DNA of 64,000 bases. It comes from Candidatus Soleaferrea massiliensis AP7 (GTDB lineage Bacteria; Bacillota; Clostridia; Oscillospirales; Ruminococcaceae). The position numbers and the translations under genes were made by a program. The DNA lies in assembly GCF_000820765.1 (NCBI RefSeq), contig NZ_CCYH01000029.1:124001-188000 (forward strand), written 5' to 3'. The notes under the pieces were generated by a model, which saw nothing but the letters and a program-made list of their open reading frames with translations, did not search any database and was not told the origin of the DNA. Positions 57,345 through 64,000 of this stretch are shown one piece after another; within the stretch, counting starts at the first letter, position 1; each line of letters begins with the position of its first letter.

Positions 57345-59759
57345 ACCTAAGCTCTCAATATCCTTGTTAAAGTTGGCCTGCGACATGGGCTTCAGGCCGT
57401 TTTTGTTGCAATACTCCCGATATTGCTGGAACAGCTCCTCGCGTATGCTTTCCGCATTTTCATCCAGCTCGCAGCAATCCTCCACGAAAGATAGGACGCT
57501 GTTGCTTTCCACCTTGTACCGCTGCAGCTCCGCTCGGGTCGCGTCGGTTTCGGAAAAAATGTAGCTGTTGGCCATGAGCCTTTTTAATCCCGTCAGCGCC
57601 CACATAAAAATGCCGTCGCGTTCCACGGCCAGCTTATCCAGCAGGTTGGGATCGCGCTTTTCAGGCGGCACCGTATTTTCGAACCGGATGATGATTAGCC
57701 TGCGGTAAAACCCCTCGCTGCGGTCACCGTAGTTGCGCGGGATTTCGTTGCAGGAAAACAGCAGCCGCGCATACGGCTTGAAGCTGAAGGGGTTCTTGTT
57801 TTTGCGCTCGGCGGTGATGTAATCCTCACCGGTGAGTGCCTTGAAAATGCCGTTATCGTCCACGCTCTTGGAGGGCAGGTCGGCGAAAATATTCGCCAGC
57901 TTGCCGAACAGCTCCGCCGTCTTGAACCGGTCGGAGAGCGATTGCCACGGGACGTTCGACACGTTTTCGCTGCCCAGGAGGATTTCCTGCACGATGGACA
58001 GCAGCGTCGATTTGCCCGCGTTGGGCGCGCCCACCAGCACAAAGCTCTTTTGCGCCTTGTTGACGGGAATCAAAAAATACCCGAGAATTTCCTGCAGCAG
58101 ATAGACCTCCGGTTCCTGCAGAACGCTTTTTATGAATTTCATGAACTTGTGGCATCCGGCGTTCTCCCTGTACGCCGCCTTGAGCTGCACCGTCGAATAA
58201 TACTCCGGCGTGTGCGGCTTGAAGCTGCCGTCAAGGACGTTGTACAGTCCGTTTGCCGCGTTGATGATGAACGGGTTGCAGTTGATCTCCCGGATCGGCT
58301 TATATATAAGCATGCGCCACTGACCCTCGGTGTCGTTGATGGCCGACATGGTCGCATAGCGACCGATCAGATGCTCGCGCACCTTGGCCGAAGCCTGCAA
58401 ATCCGACGTAGCCTTATACACACCGCTTTCATAAAGATAATAACTTTCCGCTCCATAAAAGGCGTCCACGTTTTTTGCCATGTGATTGGCCAGCAGCCCC
58501 GAAACGAAATGCAGGCCCCGATCCGTCACCTCGTACCAATCGGGCAGCTCCTCGCCGGAGGTTTCCCGCTTCGTGTCCTTGTTATCGCGGTATGCCTTGT
58601 ACAGCTCCTTTTGCTGCGCCACTAAAGGCTTGACCGCGCTGGTTTTCAGGCCGAAATGCTCCTTGAGCTCATACTCAATGAACGTCCCCGCAACGACCGA
58701 ATCCACGTTGTAAAGATAATCGCGGACGAAATCCTGCGCGGTCTGCATATCGTCCACCGCAGACCTCCGGATCTCCAGTTCCGAGAGAAACACACGCAGT
58801 TCCTCGACGGAGAGCGCCTTGTAACAGAGAGCGGCGGGAGACTTGCAGCCGCAGCTGCCATCCTCCATTTTGGGACAAACGAAACCTTTCTCGGCAATCC
58901 TCCGACAGGTGATGGGCTTCGTGCCGCTCTCCAGAAAATGATTAATTTTCTCCTGTGTCTCGGCACGCTTATAGCCGGGATAAGGCTTGGAAAGGGTATG
59001 GATGACGAGGTCGCCGCCCTCGAATACCGCGAGGTTTGTGATCATCGAATACCAGTCATGCTCCGGGAGAGTTTTCGCATTGTCCCGACAGTGCTGCACA
59101 AAAAGACACCGCTTGCCGACCAGAGCCAGCCCTTTGCGAGTGCCTTTGGGCGCTGGCGCTTTGATTACCGGGTCGTCCGGCACCTCGGGCAGCGCCGCCT
59201 CCAGCTCTGCCTGCGTATAGCGCAGTTCCGGATTGAATTTGATGCACTCCACCATGATCGGCTCGTTTTTGCAATGGTAGAATCCGGGCAGCCGAAGCAC
59301 ACGGCTTTCATTGACGCAGGCCGGGTCGCCATGGAACCGCGCGATGAGCCGCTTTTGCACCCTGCGAAAATCTGCGACCTTTGCGTCCTTCAATAACCAA
59401 TAATTGTGCAAAGATTTTCTTGTTTTGACGATCAGCGAGGGTTCGATGGGAAACGCTTCGATCTGCGCCATCTGCTCTTCGATGGATAGCTCGTCGCATT
59501 CCACAAACTGCGCGTTGATACGCGTGATATCGGCGTCCTCATGGCCACCGTAATTGACCACGAAATAAATGCCGCGATTCTGTTTGTTATGTTTTTTCAG
59601 AGTATCCACCATGGCGGCGATCTTCCCGGCCTCACACTCCAGCTTCTGTCCGCGAAACGCTCCTGTTTTGCGGTCATCAAATATACGCAGGCAGACCGTT
59701 TCGCTCGCATCGAAAAAAGGCCGCAGAAACTCTTCCAAAGGAATGGACAGCGCCTTCAT
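57276..59759 (-). CDS. phage primase-helicase (AEP primase with D5/SF3 helicase)
   Basis: An 827-residue replication protein. The N-terminus (about 30-190) resembles a RepB-like/AEP primase (FVECDELSIEEQ, SLHNYWLLKD, SRVLRLPGFYHCK). A Cys-rich segment CPKMEDGSCGCKSPAALC (about 290) may bind zinc. The C-terminal part has a D5_N-like region and an SF3 helicase with Walker A LVGAPNAGKSTLLS and B NIFADLPSKSVDD. It primes and unwinds phage DNA. The gene's end carries the iterons of the candidate origin. Confidence 0.88.
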   Translation of the reverse strand: MKALSIPLEEFLRPFFDASETVCLRIFDDRKTGAFRGQKLECEAGKIAAMVDTLKKHNKQNRGIYFVVNYGGHEDADITRINAQFVECDELSIEEQMAQIEAFPIEPSLIVKTRKSLHNYWLLKDAKVADFRRVQKRLIARFHGDPACVNESRVLRLPGFYHCKNEPIMVECIKFNPELRYTQAELEAALPEVPDDPVIKAPAPKGTRKGLALVGKRCLFVQHCRDNAKTLPEHDWYSMITNLAVFEGGDLVIHTLSKPYPGYKRAETQEKINHFLESGTKPITCRRIAEKGFVCPKMEDGSCGCKSPAALCYKALSVEELRVFLSELEIRRSAVDDMQTAQDFVRDYLYNVDSVVAGTFIEYELKEHFGLKTSAVKPLVAQQKELYKAYRDNKDTKRETSGEELPDWYEVTDRGLHFVSGLLANHMAKNVDAFYGAESYYLYESGVYKATSDLQASAKVREHLIGRYATMSAINDTEGQWRMLIYKPIREINCNPFIINAANGLYNVLDGSFKPHTPEYYSTVQLKAAYRENAGCHKFMKFIKSVLQEPEVYLLQEILGYFLIPVNKAQKSFVLVGAPNAGKSTLLSIVQEILLGSENVSNVPWQSLSDRFKTAELFGKLANIFADLPSKSVDDNGIFKALTGEDYITAERKNKNPFSFKPYARLLFSCNEIPRNYGDRSEGFYRRLIIIRFENTVPPEKRDPNLLDKLAVERDGIFMWALTGLKRLMANSYIFSETDATRAELQRYKVESNSVLSFVEDCCELDENAESIREELFQQYREYCNKNGLKPMSQANFNKDIESLGERVERGFERVSRRKTWRGIRMI

Positions 59760-60217
59760 GTCAAAACCTCCTGAATCGCCGCAAACACCTCACGTAGCTC
59801 CTGTAAAGCGGCATATTTTTGCGTGAATGCCCTCATGTCGTTCTTTGCGCAGTCCAGCAGATACTCATATTCAGCGCGATTTTCCACCACAGCCGAAATT
59901 GCCTTATAGCCGCGCTCCGATTCAGACTTCACATTCACAAACGCCCTGACCGCCACGTTCTGCGAATCGCTGCCGCTGACACTGACGGCCACGATATTTC
60001 GGATCAGCTCGCCTGCCTGATGCAGTCGATACCGCTCCGCCGCGCTTCGGTCGTCCCACTCGAAACAATCGTGAATGACGCTCGTTTTTACCTTGGCCTT
60101 TTCGACCACGGCTGCCGGGGTGATGAATCCCTCGCTGTTTTTACAGCTTTCTATTTCCTCACCGGCTTTTTGCGCGGGGATGTTATATAGATTGGGTATT
60201 TTCCACTGATAGACCAT
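59756..60217 (-). CDS. conserved phage protein of the replication module
   Basis: ATG 60217 lies 7 bases after GGAGG, so it is preferred to ATG 60223. About 153 residues, helical: a short WKIPNLYNIPAQKAGEEIE opening and a long C-terminal helical part (RAEYEYLLDCAKNDMRAFTQ). No family was recognised. Its stop overlaps the primase start by 4 bases, so it is co-translated and may be a primase partner. Confidence 0.65.
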   Translation of the reverse strand: MVYQWKIPNLYNIPAQKAGEEIESCKNSEGFITPAAVVEKAKVKTSVIHDCFEWDDRSAAERYRLHQAGELIRNIVAVSVSGSDSQNVAVRAFVNVKSESERGYKAISAVVENRAEYEYLLDCAKNDMRAFTQKYAALQELREVFAAIQEVLT

Positions 60218-60283
60218 CTTCATGCCTCCTTTGCTTAAAGCGGCGGTTTTTCTGCAGAACCGCCAAACTGCCCATGCGGCGCG

Positions 60284-60526
60284 TTACCGTAACAAACCGT
60301 ATCTCAGCCCACCCGACCTTACCCGGTCACGCCTGCCTTACCTAACCAAATCCTGCCCTGCCAAACCGTACCGCACCTCACCCCACCTGAACATACCAAG
60401 CCTGCCAAACCCCGCCTTACCATACCGAACATTGCCGGAACTCACCCAGCCACACCTTGCCTGCCATGCCATACCCCGCACTACCGCGCCCCAACCAGCA
60501 CTACGCTGCCTTACCCCGCCTGCCAC
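60284..60526. repeat. ~245-bp array of degenerate 5-bp repeats
   Basis: On the plus strand the sequence can be cut into about 48 consecutive pentamers with CC or C at a fixed phase (for example CCTGC CTTAC CTAAC, then CGTAC CGCAC CTCAC CCCAC). The minus strand is correspondingly GG-rich (GGYNN). Purine-pyrimidine bias is strong. The frames found here are artefacts of the repeat. It fills the gap between the genes at 60217 and 60529, and resembles 55110-55167. Confidence 0.65.
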
Positions 60527-60528
60527 GT

Positions 60529-61158
60529 TCAGACGATGCGATATGCTCCGAAAATACCGCCTTTTTCACAGCGCCAGTCCCCGATGCCGACTGCGAACCC
60601 TCCGAAGTTGAAAAAGTTGATGATCTGTTCCAGAGAATAAACCGAGGAGTTGTACACCACCTCAAATTCAATCGACCATTCGGTGAACTCGGCTCTATAC
60701 CGGATTTCCGGCGCGCCGTTATTGATGACGGCGTAATCCTCGCGCATTCTCGGCATGCCGATTATTTCAACCAGCTCGCCGCCGAGGATATGGAACGCGC
60801 CGTAAACGCTGACCTTGTCTTTGGTCAGTCCCGCGCGGTAAGCCGCCGAAACCGCCGATTGTTTTAGCCCCGTGGCAGGGAATCCGAATTTCGCGCCTTT
60901 TGCCAAAACCGCCTCGAACGCCTCTTCGGTGTATTCCGTAGGCATGGGCGTGATCCAGTGCAAGCTCTGCATAAATTCCATTACTGGATTTTTTGGCTCC
61001 TTGCCTGATTTGGCCTTTTGCATGCATTTGTCCAGAATTTCTTTCCGGGCTTTTTCCGAAAATTTATGGACGATGAGCGGGGTCGTTCCCTCGATGCGTA
61101 ACACAGCCCGCTTAATTTGAATTTCCGGTATGACTACCTGTACCGATTTGCTTGCCAT
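60529..61158 (-). CDS. conserved phage protein, unknown function
   Basis: ATG 61158 follows AAGGAGGGA. About 209 residues, alternating beta strands and helices: IQIKRAVLRIEGTTPLIVHK, SLHWITPMPTEYTEEAF, then a C-terminal VGIGDWRCEKGGIFGAYRIV with a Gly-rich loop. That ending recalls the glycine-rich turns of RAMP-type RNA-binding proteins, but the resemblance is too slight to assign a function. It lies in the replication module just before the pentamer array. Confidence 0.65.
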   Translation of the reverse strand: MASKSVQVVIPEIQIKRAVLRIEGTTPLIVHKFSEKARKEILDKCMQKAKSGKEPKNPVMEFMQSLHWITPMPTEYTEEAFEAVLAKGAKFGFPATGLKQSAVSAAYRAGLTKDKVSVYGAFHILGGELVEIIGMPRMREDYAVINNGAPEIRYRAEFTEWSIEFEVVYNSSVYSLEQIINFFNFGGFAVGIGDWRCEKGGIFGAYRIV

Positions 61159-61366
61159 CTGAATTGTCCCTCCTTGACTTTTTACCTTGGACGTACCCCG
61201 TGAAGACACTGGCCGGAATAGCCAGCAGGAGCAGCAACTCGCCGCCGCCGTGAATGACCGGCTGCCCGCGCGAAAGAAACACCTTGACGCAAAGCCCGGC
61301 GCTGAAGCCGATCACAACCAGCGCCATATAAAAGGCTGCGATACCCAACCGTCTGAGCATATCCAT
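61112..61366 (-). CDS. small two-helix membrane protein
   Basis: An 84-residue protein with two hydrophobic segments (IAAFYMALVVIGFSAGLC and ELLLLLAIPASVFTGYV) and a charged tail (KKSRRDNSDGKQ). It starts directly at the stop of the upstream gene and overlaps the next gene by 47 bases. No family was recognised. Function unknown. Confidence 0.6.
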   Translation of the reverse strand: MDMLRRLGIAAFYMALVVIGFSAGLCVKVFLSRGQPVIHGGGELLLLLAIPASVFTGYVQGKKSRRDNSDGKQIGTGSHTGNSN

Positions 61367-61786
61367 TCATTTCACCTCTGTGCCTTGATTGATGAATAAC
61401 CGAATCCTGATTCCAAGGCCCCGTGCCCGCTCGATTTCCTGCCGCATGCCTTTGGAAATCGTGCTGCCGAATATCCAAATTTCATCGCATTTTTCCAAAA
61501 GCACCAGCCCGAAATAAAGACCGAGGCTGCGTTGCGACTTGATCCGGTCGTCCAAAAACTGCGGATAGATCAAGTGGGGCGCGATGGGAACCGCGCCTTG
61601 CTCCACCGCATATTTGCAATACCGCCGGGCGTTCTGTAGGTTCCGCTCCACATCGCCCGCAAAAGGGGAGCAGATGAACACCAGCGGTCTGCGTCTGCTT
61701 TCTTTTTTTTTCCGTTCGATAGCCGTGAGCGCCTCGTAGGGGGTGGGATCGTAATACCGTTCGTGGTTATATTTGTTTACGCTCAT
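61367..61786 (-). CDS. DUF4406-like protein (nucleoside deoxyribosyltransferase fold)
   Basis: From ATG 61786 (MSVNKYNHERYYDPTPY) about 139 residues. The core LVFICSPFAGDVERNLQNAR, APHLIYPQFLDD and EIWIFGSTISKGMRQEIERA is the Rossmann-like DUF4406 fold, related to nucleoside 2-deoxyribosyltransferases. A role in nucleotide metabolism or modification is possible; no substrate is known. The upstream extension of the frame lacks a ribosome site. Confidence 0.78.
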   Translation of the reverse strand: MSVNKYNHERYYDPTPYEALTAIERKKKESRRRPLVFICSPFAGDVERNLQNARRYCKYAVEQGAVPIAPHLIYPQFLDDRIKSQRSLGLYFGLVLLEKCDEIWIFGSTISKGMRQEIERARGLGIRIRLFINQGTEVK

Positions 61787-61790
61787 AGCC

Positions 61791-62849
61791 TCACGCCTCG
61801 TTGATGGCCGCCCAAACCTCCCGGGGCATGGCGACAATTTGCCAGCCCACACCTTCCAGCGTCGTGGCGCGGTCATAGTCCGGTACGTCCTGCGACGCGC
61901 GGGTGACAGCGTTGGATAAACCGTAAAGCGATAGGTCACCGCCGCTGATTAGGTGTTGCAGGATGTCGTTTTCCTCAGTCTGGGTCAGCCCGTACTGTTT
62001 CGCAGTCAGCTCCACCACCTGTGGCACCGGTGCGGTGATTCTGACCTCGGCGGCCTCCCGCAGCTTATCGACCACCGTGGCGAACCGCGCCTCGTCGACG
62101 GCGGTGCGCACGATATCGGCCAGCTTGAGCATAAATGCGGTGTCCTCGGCCTGCAGCGTCTCATCGCTATACAGCTCCCACGATTCCTCAAGCTCACGGC
62201 CTGCATGATATTTCCGCTGACCGAAGTCGCCCACGATCATACCGTTCAGACATACCAACCGATAGGCCAGCGGCATGACCGACACACTGCCGAGGCCGAC
62301 CTCGCTGTTGCTGATCACGATGCCCGCCTGCACGATGTCGCCCTTTTGCACCTCGGCCTCCAGCCGGGGATTGACCACCTTTATGTACATCCGCGTTTCC
62401 GTGACCTCACAACTGATGACCTGTGCGTCCGGCATCTTGCTAATGATCGGCAGCGTCGCTTTGGCGATGTCGTAATTGTCGATTCTGCGGTATCTATCGC
62501 TTAAAAATGCTCTGGCCGTCCCATCCAGCGTGCGGATGGTATGTTTTGACGGTACATGCCTGAACCAGCCGTTGACGTTCTGTGCCAGAAGCTCCGGATA
62601 TTCGCCGCGCATTTTATCGTAATACTTTGCTGGAATGCCCAGCGCAGCGCCAAGCTGTCGGTGAAACAGATCAGTCATCCCGTATGGCGTAACCTCGCGC
62701 ATTCCGCTCGGAAGCGGGCGGCACAAGCTGAAAAGTTCCGCGCTGTCCTCCAGCATCATTGCGTCGGAGGTTACGATAAAATCGCGCTTGGCTTCACGTT
62801 GCCGGTCAAGCTCCCGCGCTAAATCTTGCAATGTTCTTCCTGTTTTCAT
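61791..62849 (-). CDS. DUF932-family phage protein
   Basis: A 352-residue member of the DUF932 phage/plasmid family (TLDGTARAFLSDRYRRIDNY, LPIISKMPDAQVIS, RLVCLNGMIVGD). It is conserved next to replication genes in many phages and plasmids and may act in DNA replication or recombination, but no activity is established. It lies 4 bases after the DNA polymerase gene. Confidence 0.85.
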   Translation of the reverse strand: MKTGRTLQDLARELDRQREAKRDFIVTSDAMMLEDSAELFSLCRPLPSGMREVTPYGMTDLFHRQLGAALGIPAKYYDKMRGEYPELLAQNVNGWFRHVPSKHTIRTLDGTARAFLSDRYRRIDNYDIAKATLPIISKMPDAQVISCEVTETRMYIKVVNPRLEAEVQKGDIVQAGIVISNSEVGLGSVSVMPLAYRLVCLNGMIVGDFGQRKYHAGRELEESWELYSDETLQAEDTAFMLKLADIVRTAVDEARFATVVDKLREAAEVRITAPVPQVVELTAKQYGLTQTEENDILQHLISGGDLSLYGLSNAVTRASQDVPDYDRATTLEGVGWQIVAMPREVWAAINEA

Positions 62850-62853
62850 GTTC

Positions 62854-64000
62854 CTATACCTCCAATTCTTTTAGTTCGCCGAAACGAGGGCCTGTCGCCG
62901 CTTCGGCCACAATGGGTATGTCAAACCCTTCGAAGGGCAGCGCCTCCATGCAAGCCTTGATGAAAACCGTTGCTTCGGGCACCTTGTCGTGGGGCAGCTC
63001 GAAAACCAGCTCATCGTGGATTTGTAATAAAGGCCGGAGCCACATGCGGTCAGTCAATCCGGCAACGATGCGGCCAAGCGCCAGCTTGAGGATATCCGCC
63101 GCCGACCCTTGAATGGGCGTGTTGAGCGCGCACCGCTCGGCAAAGGACTTCTTGCCCCAATCCTGTGAGGCGATGCCCGGCAGGTAACGCCGCCTGCCCA
63201 GCCACGTTTCCGTATATTTGTGGTATTCAGCCCGTTTTTTAACTTCCTCCTGCCACCGCGAGAGGCGGGGGTACCCGGCCTTCAGGTTGTCGATGATCCG
63301 CTCGCATTCCGACAGCGGCGTATTCAGTCCTGCCTTGAATTTCAAGTTGCGATACAGTCCTTTGGGGAACAACCCGAAGAACACCCCAAAGTTGCAATTC
63401 TTGGCGATGGTACGACACTCTTTGTAATGCTCGGCGTTTTTGTCCGCTGCATCCTCAAAAGGAATATGGTAAATAACCGAGGTGGTCTGGGCGTGAATGT
63501 CGCCGCCTGTGCGATAGATTTCCAGCATCCGTTCGTCGCGGCAGTAAAACGCGCCGACTCGCAGCTCAATTTGTGAAAAGTCCAATGAAAGTAAAACCTT
63601 GCCTTCTGGTGCCGCAAAGAAGTTACGGATGCCAATATCGTCCGTACCGGCGCGAGGCATGTTTTGAAGATTGGGCTTCCGTGCCGCAAAACGCCCCGTC
63701 TCTGTGGCCAGCGGCATAAGGTCGGCGTGGATCCTGCCGGTAGCCTCGCTGATATGTTCCAGATAGCCGTCGATGTAAGTGGATTTGATCTTGCCCCATT
63801 TTCGATATTCCTGAATCAGTTTGAACAGCGGCACTAAATCCGGGCGGTTTTCCTCGCACCACTCGGACAGCAGCACCAACGCCTCGTCGTCCATGGCCTC
63901 CTGAAACTTGGCCGTCGTTTTGAACACCGGCAGCTTCAGATCGTCGTATAAATACTTTTTGAAGGCTGAGGTGGCGGCGTTCGCGCCGATATTCACGTCG
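62854..64000 (-). CDS. family A DNA polymerase, C-terminal part (start lies outside window)
   Basis: The frame runs off the right edge. Visible are the polymerase fingers/palm motifs: A SLDFSQIELRVGA (catalytic Asp), B RTIAKNCNFGVFFG (O-helix) and C LLQIHDELVFELP (catalytic HDE). The first ~100 visible residues belong to the thumb (LSEWCEENRPDL, YIDGYLEHI). This is a phage replicase of the PolA type. The exonuclease region cannot be seen. Confidence 0.92.
   Translation of the reverse strand, partial: DVNIGANAATSAFKKYLYDDLKLPVFKTTAKFQEAMDDEALVLLSEWCEENRPDLVPLFKLIQEYRKWGKIKSTYIDGYLEHISEATGRIHADLMPLATETGRFAARKPNLQNMPRAGTDDIGIRNFFAAPEGKVLLSLDFSQIELRVGAFYCRDERMLEIYRTGGDIHAQTTSVIYHIPFEDAADKNAEHYKECRTIAKNCNFGVFFGLFPKGLYRNLKFKAGLNTPLSECERIIDNLKAGYPRLSRWQEEVKKRAEYHKYTETWLGRRRYLPGIASQDWGKKSFAERCALNTPIQGSAADILKLALGRIVAGLTDRMWLRPLLQIHDELVFELPHDKVPEATVFIKACMEALPFEGFDIPIVAEAATGPRFGELKELEV

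Noticed and set aside
60338-60526. Frames on both strands in the pentamer array
   Set aside because: Their Gly/Arg/Trp- or Pro/Leu-rich sequences come from the 5-bp repeat and not from selection on a protein.

Overview
The window looks like part of a chromosome from a moderately GC-rich anaerobic Firmicute of the class Clostridia. The Oscillospiraceae or a related gut or sediment lineage would fit the GAF-GGDEF and multi-PAS hybrid kinases, the BceRS-like two-component/ABC cassette, the ferredoxin-linked permeases and a long-tailed prophage with paired serine recombinases. Genus and species cannot be fixed from the sequence alone.

Layout. (1) 1-8592, plus strand: the end of a GAF-GGDEF regulator, then two very large hybrid histidine kinases separated by a lone Hpt protein, forming a phosphorelay cluster. 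(2) 8593-9555: a scar. It holds the 3' half of a tRNA-Ser gene with its terminator still in place (minus strand), which looks like the footprint of an element integrated in that tRNA, followed by a decayed response-regulator fragment. (3) 9556-13547: response regulator, sensor kinase, FtsX-type permease and ATPase. The regulator and permease promoters carry the same 11-bp-spaced direct repeats at the same distance from the -10 box, so the regulator probably controls both. (4) 14007-18180: a five-gene operon of BlaI-type repressor, M56 membrane peptidase without a penicillin sensor, permease, ATPase and methyltransferase, behind a promoter with two operator dyads. (5) 18181-19320: about 1.1 kb of non-coding or decayed DNA with several hairpins. 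(6) 19325-25109: an AT-richer island of redox-linked permeases. An ArsR unit (DUF318 permease, ferredoxin-DUF2703 protein, thioredoxin) is followed by a Crp/Fnr-type regulator divergent from a split permease whose second half carries a ferredoxin domain, then a NapH-like polyferredoxin and a small cupin. The Crp/Fnr-type dyad sits exactly at -41.5 from the inferred start of the permease operon.

(7) 25144-64000, nearly all minus strand: a siphovirus-type prophage running off the right edge. Read against the coordinates (right to left) it has replication genes (family A DNA polymerase, DUF932, primase-helicase, VRR-NUC), a likely origin of GAACGGG iterons, an ArpU/RinA-like regulator, HNH, small terminase, two ParB-MTase fusions, an amidoligase/GGCT group, large terminase, portal, ClpP-like protease, capsid, connectors, tail tube, frameshifted tail chaperones G/GT, tape measure, tail tip and fibres, holin, amidase, duplicated HTH/SHOCT genes and two overlapping serine recombinases at the left end.

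Most notable: a textbook -1 frameshift signal (A AAA AAC plus an 11-bp stem) in the tail chaperone gene; a self-contained CGGC-domain 'moron' with its own promoter, operator-like palindromes and terminator inside the tail operon; a ~245-bp array of degenerate 5-bp repeats with a second smaller copy; the iteron/AT-rich origin candidate; a terminase whose conserved N-terminus seems to begin at AUA; and the two-module ferredoxin-permease island.
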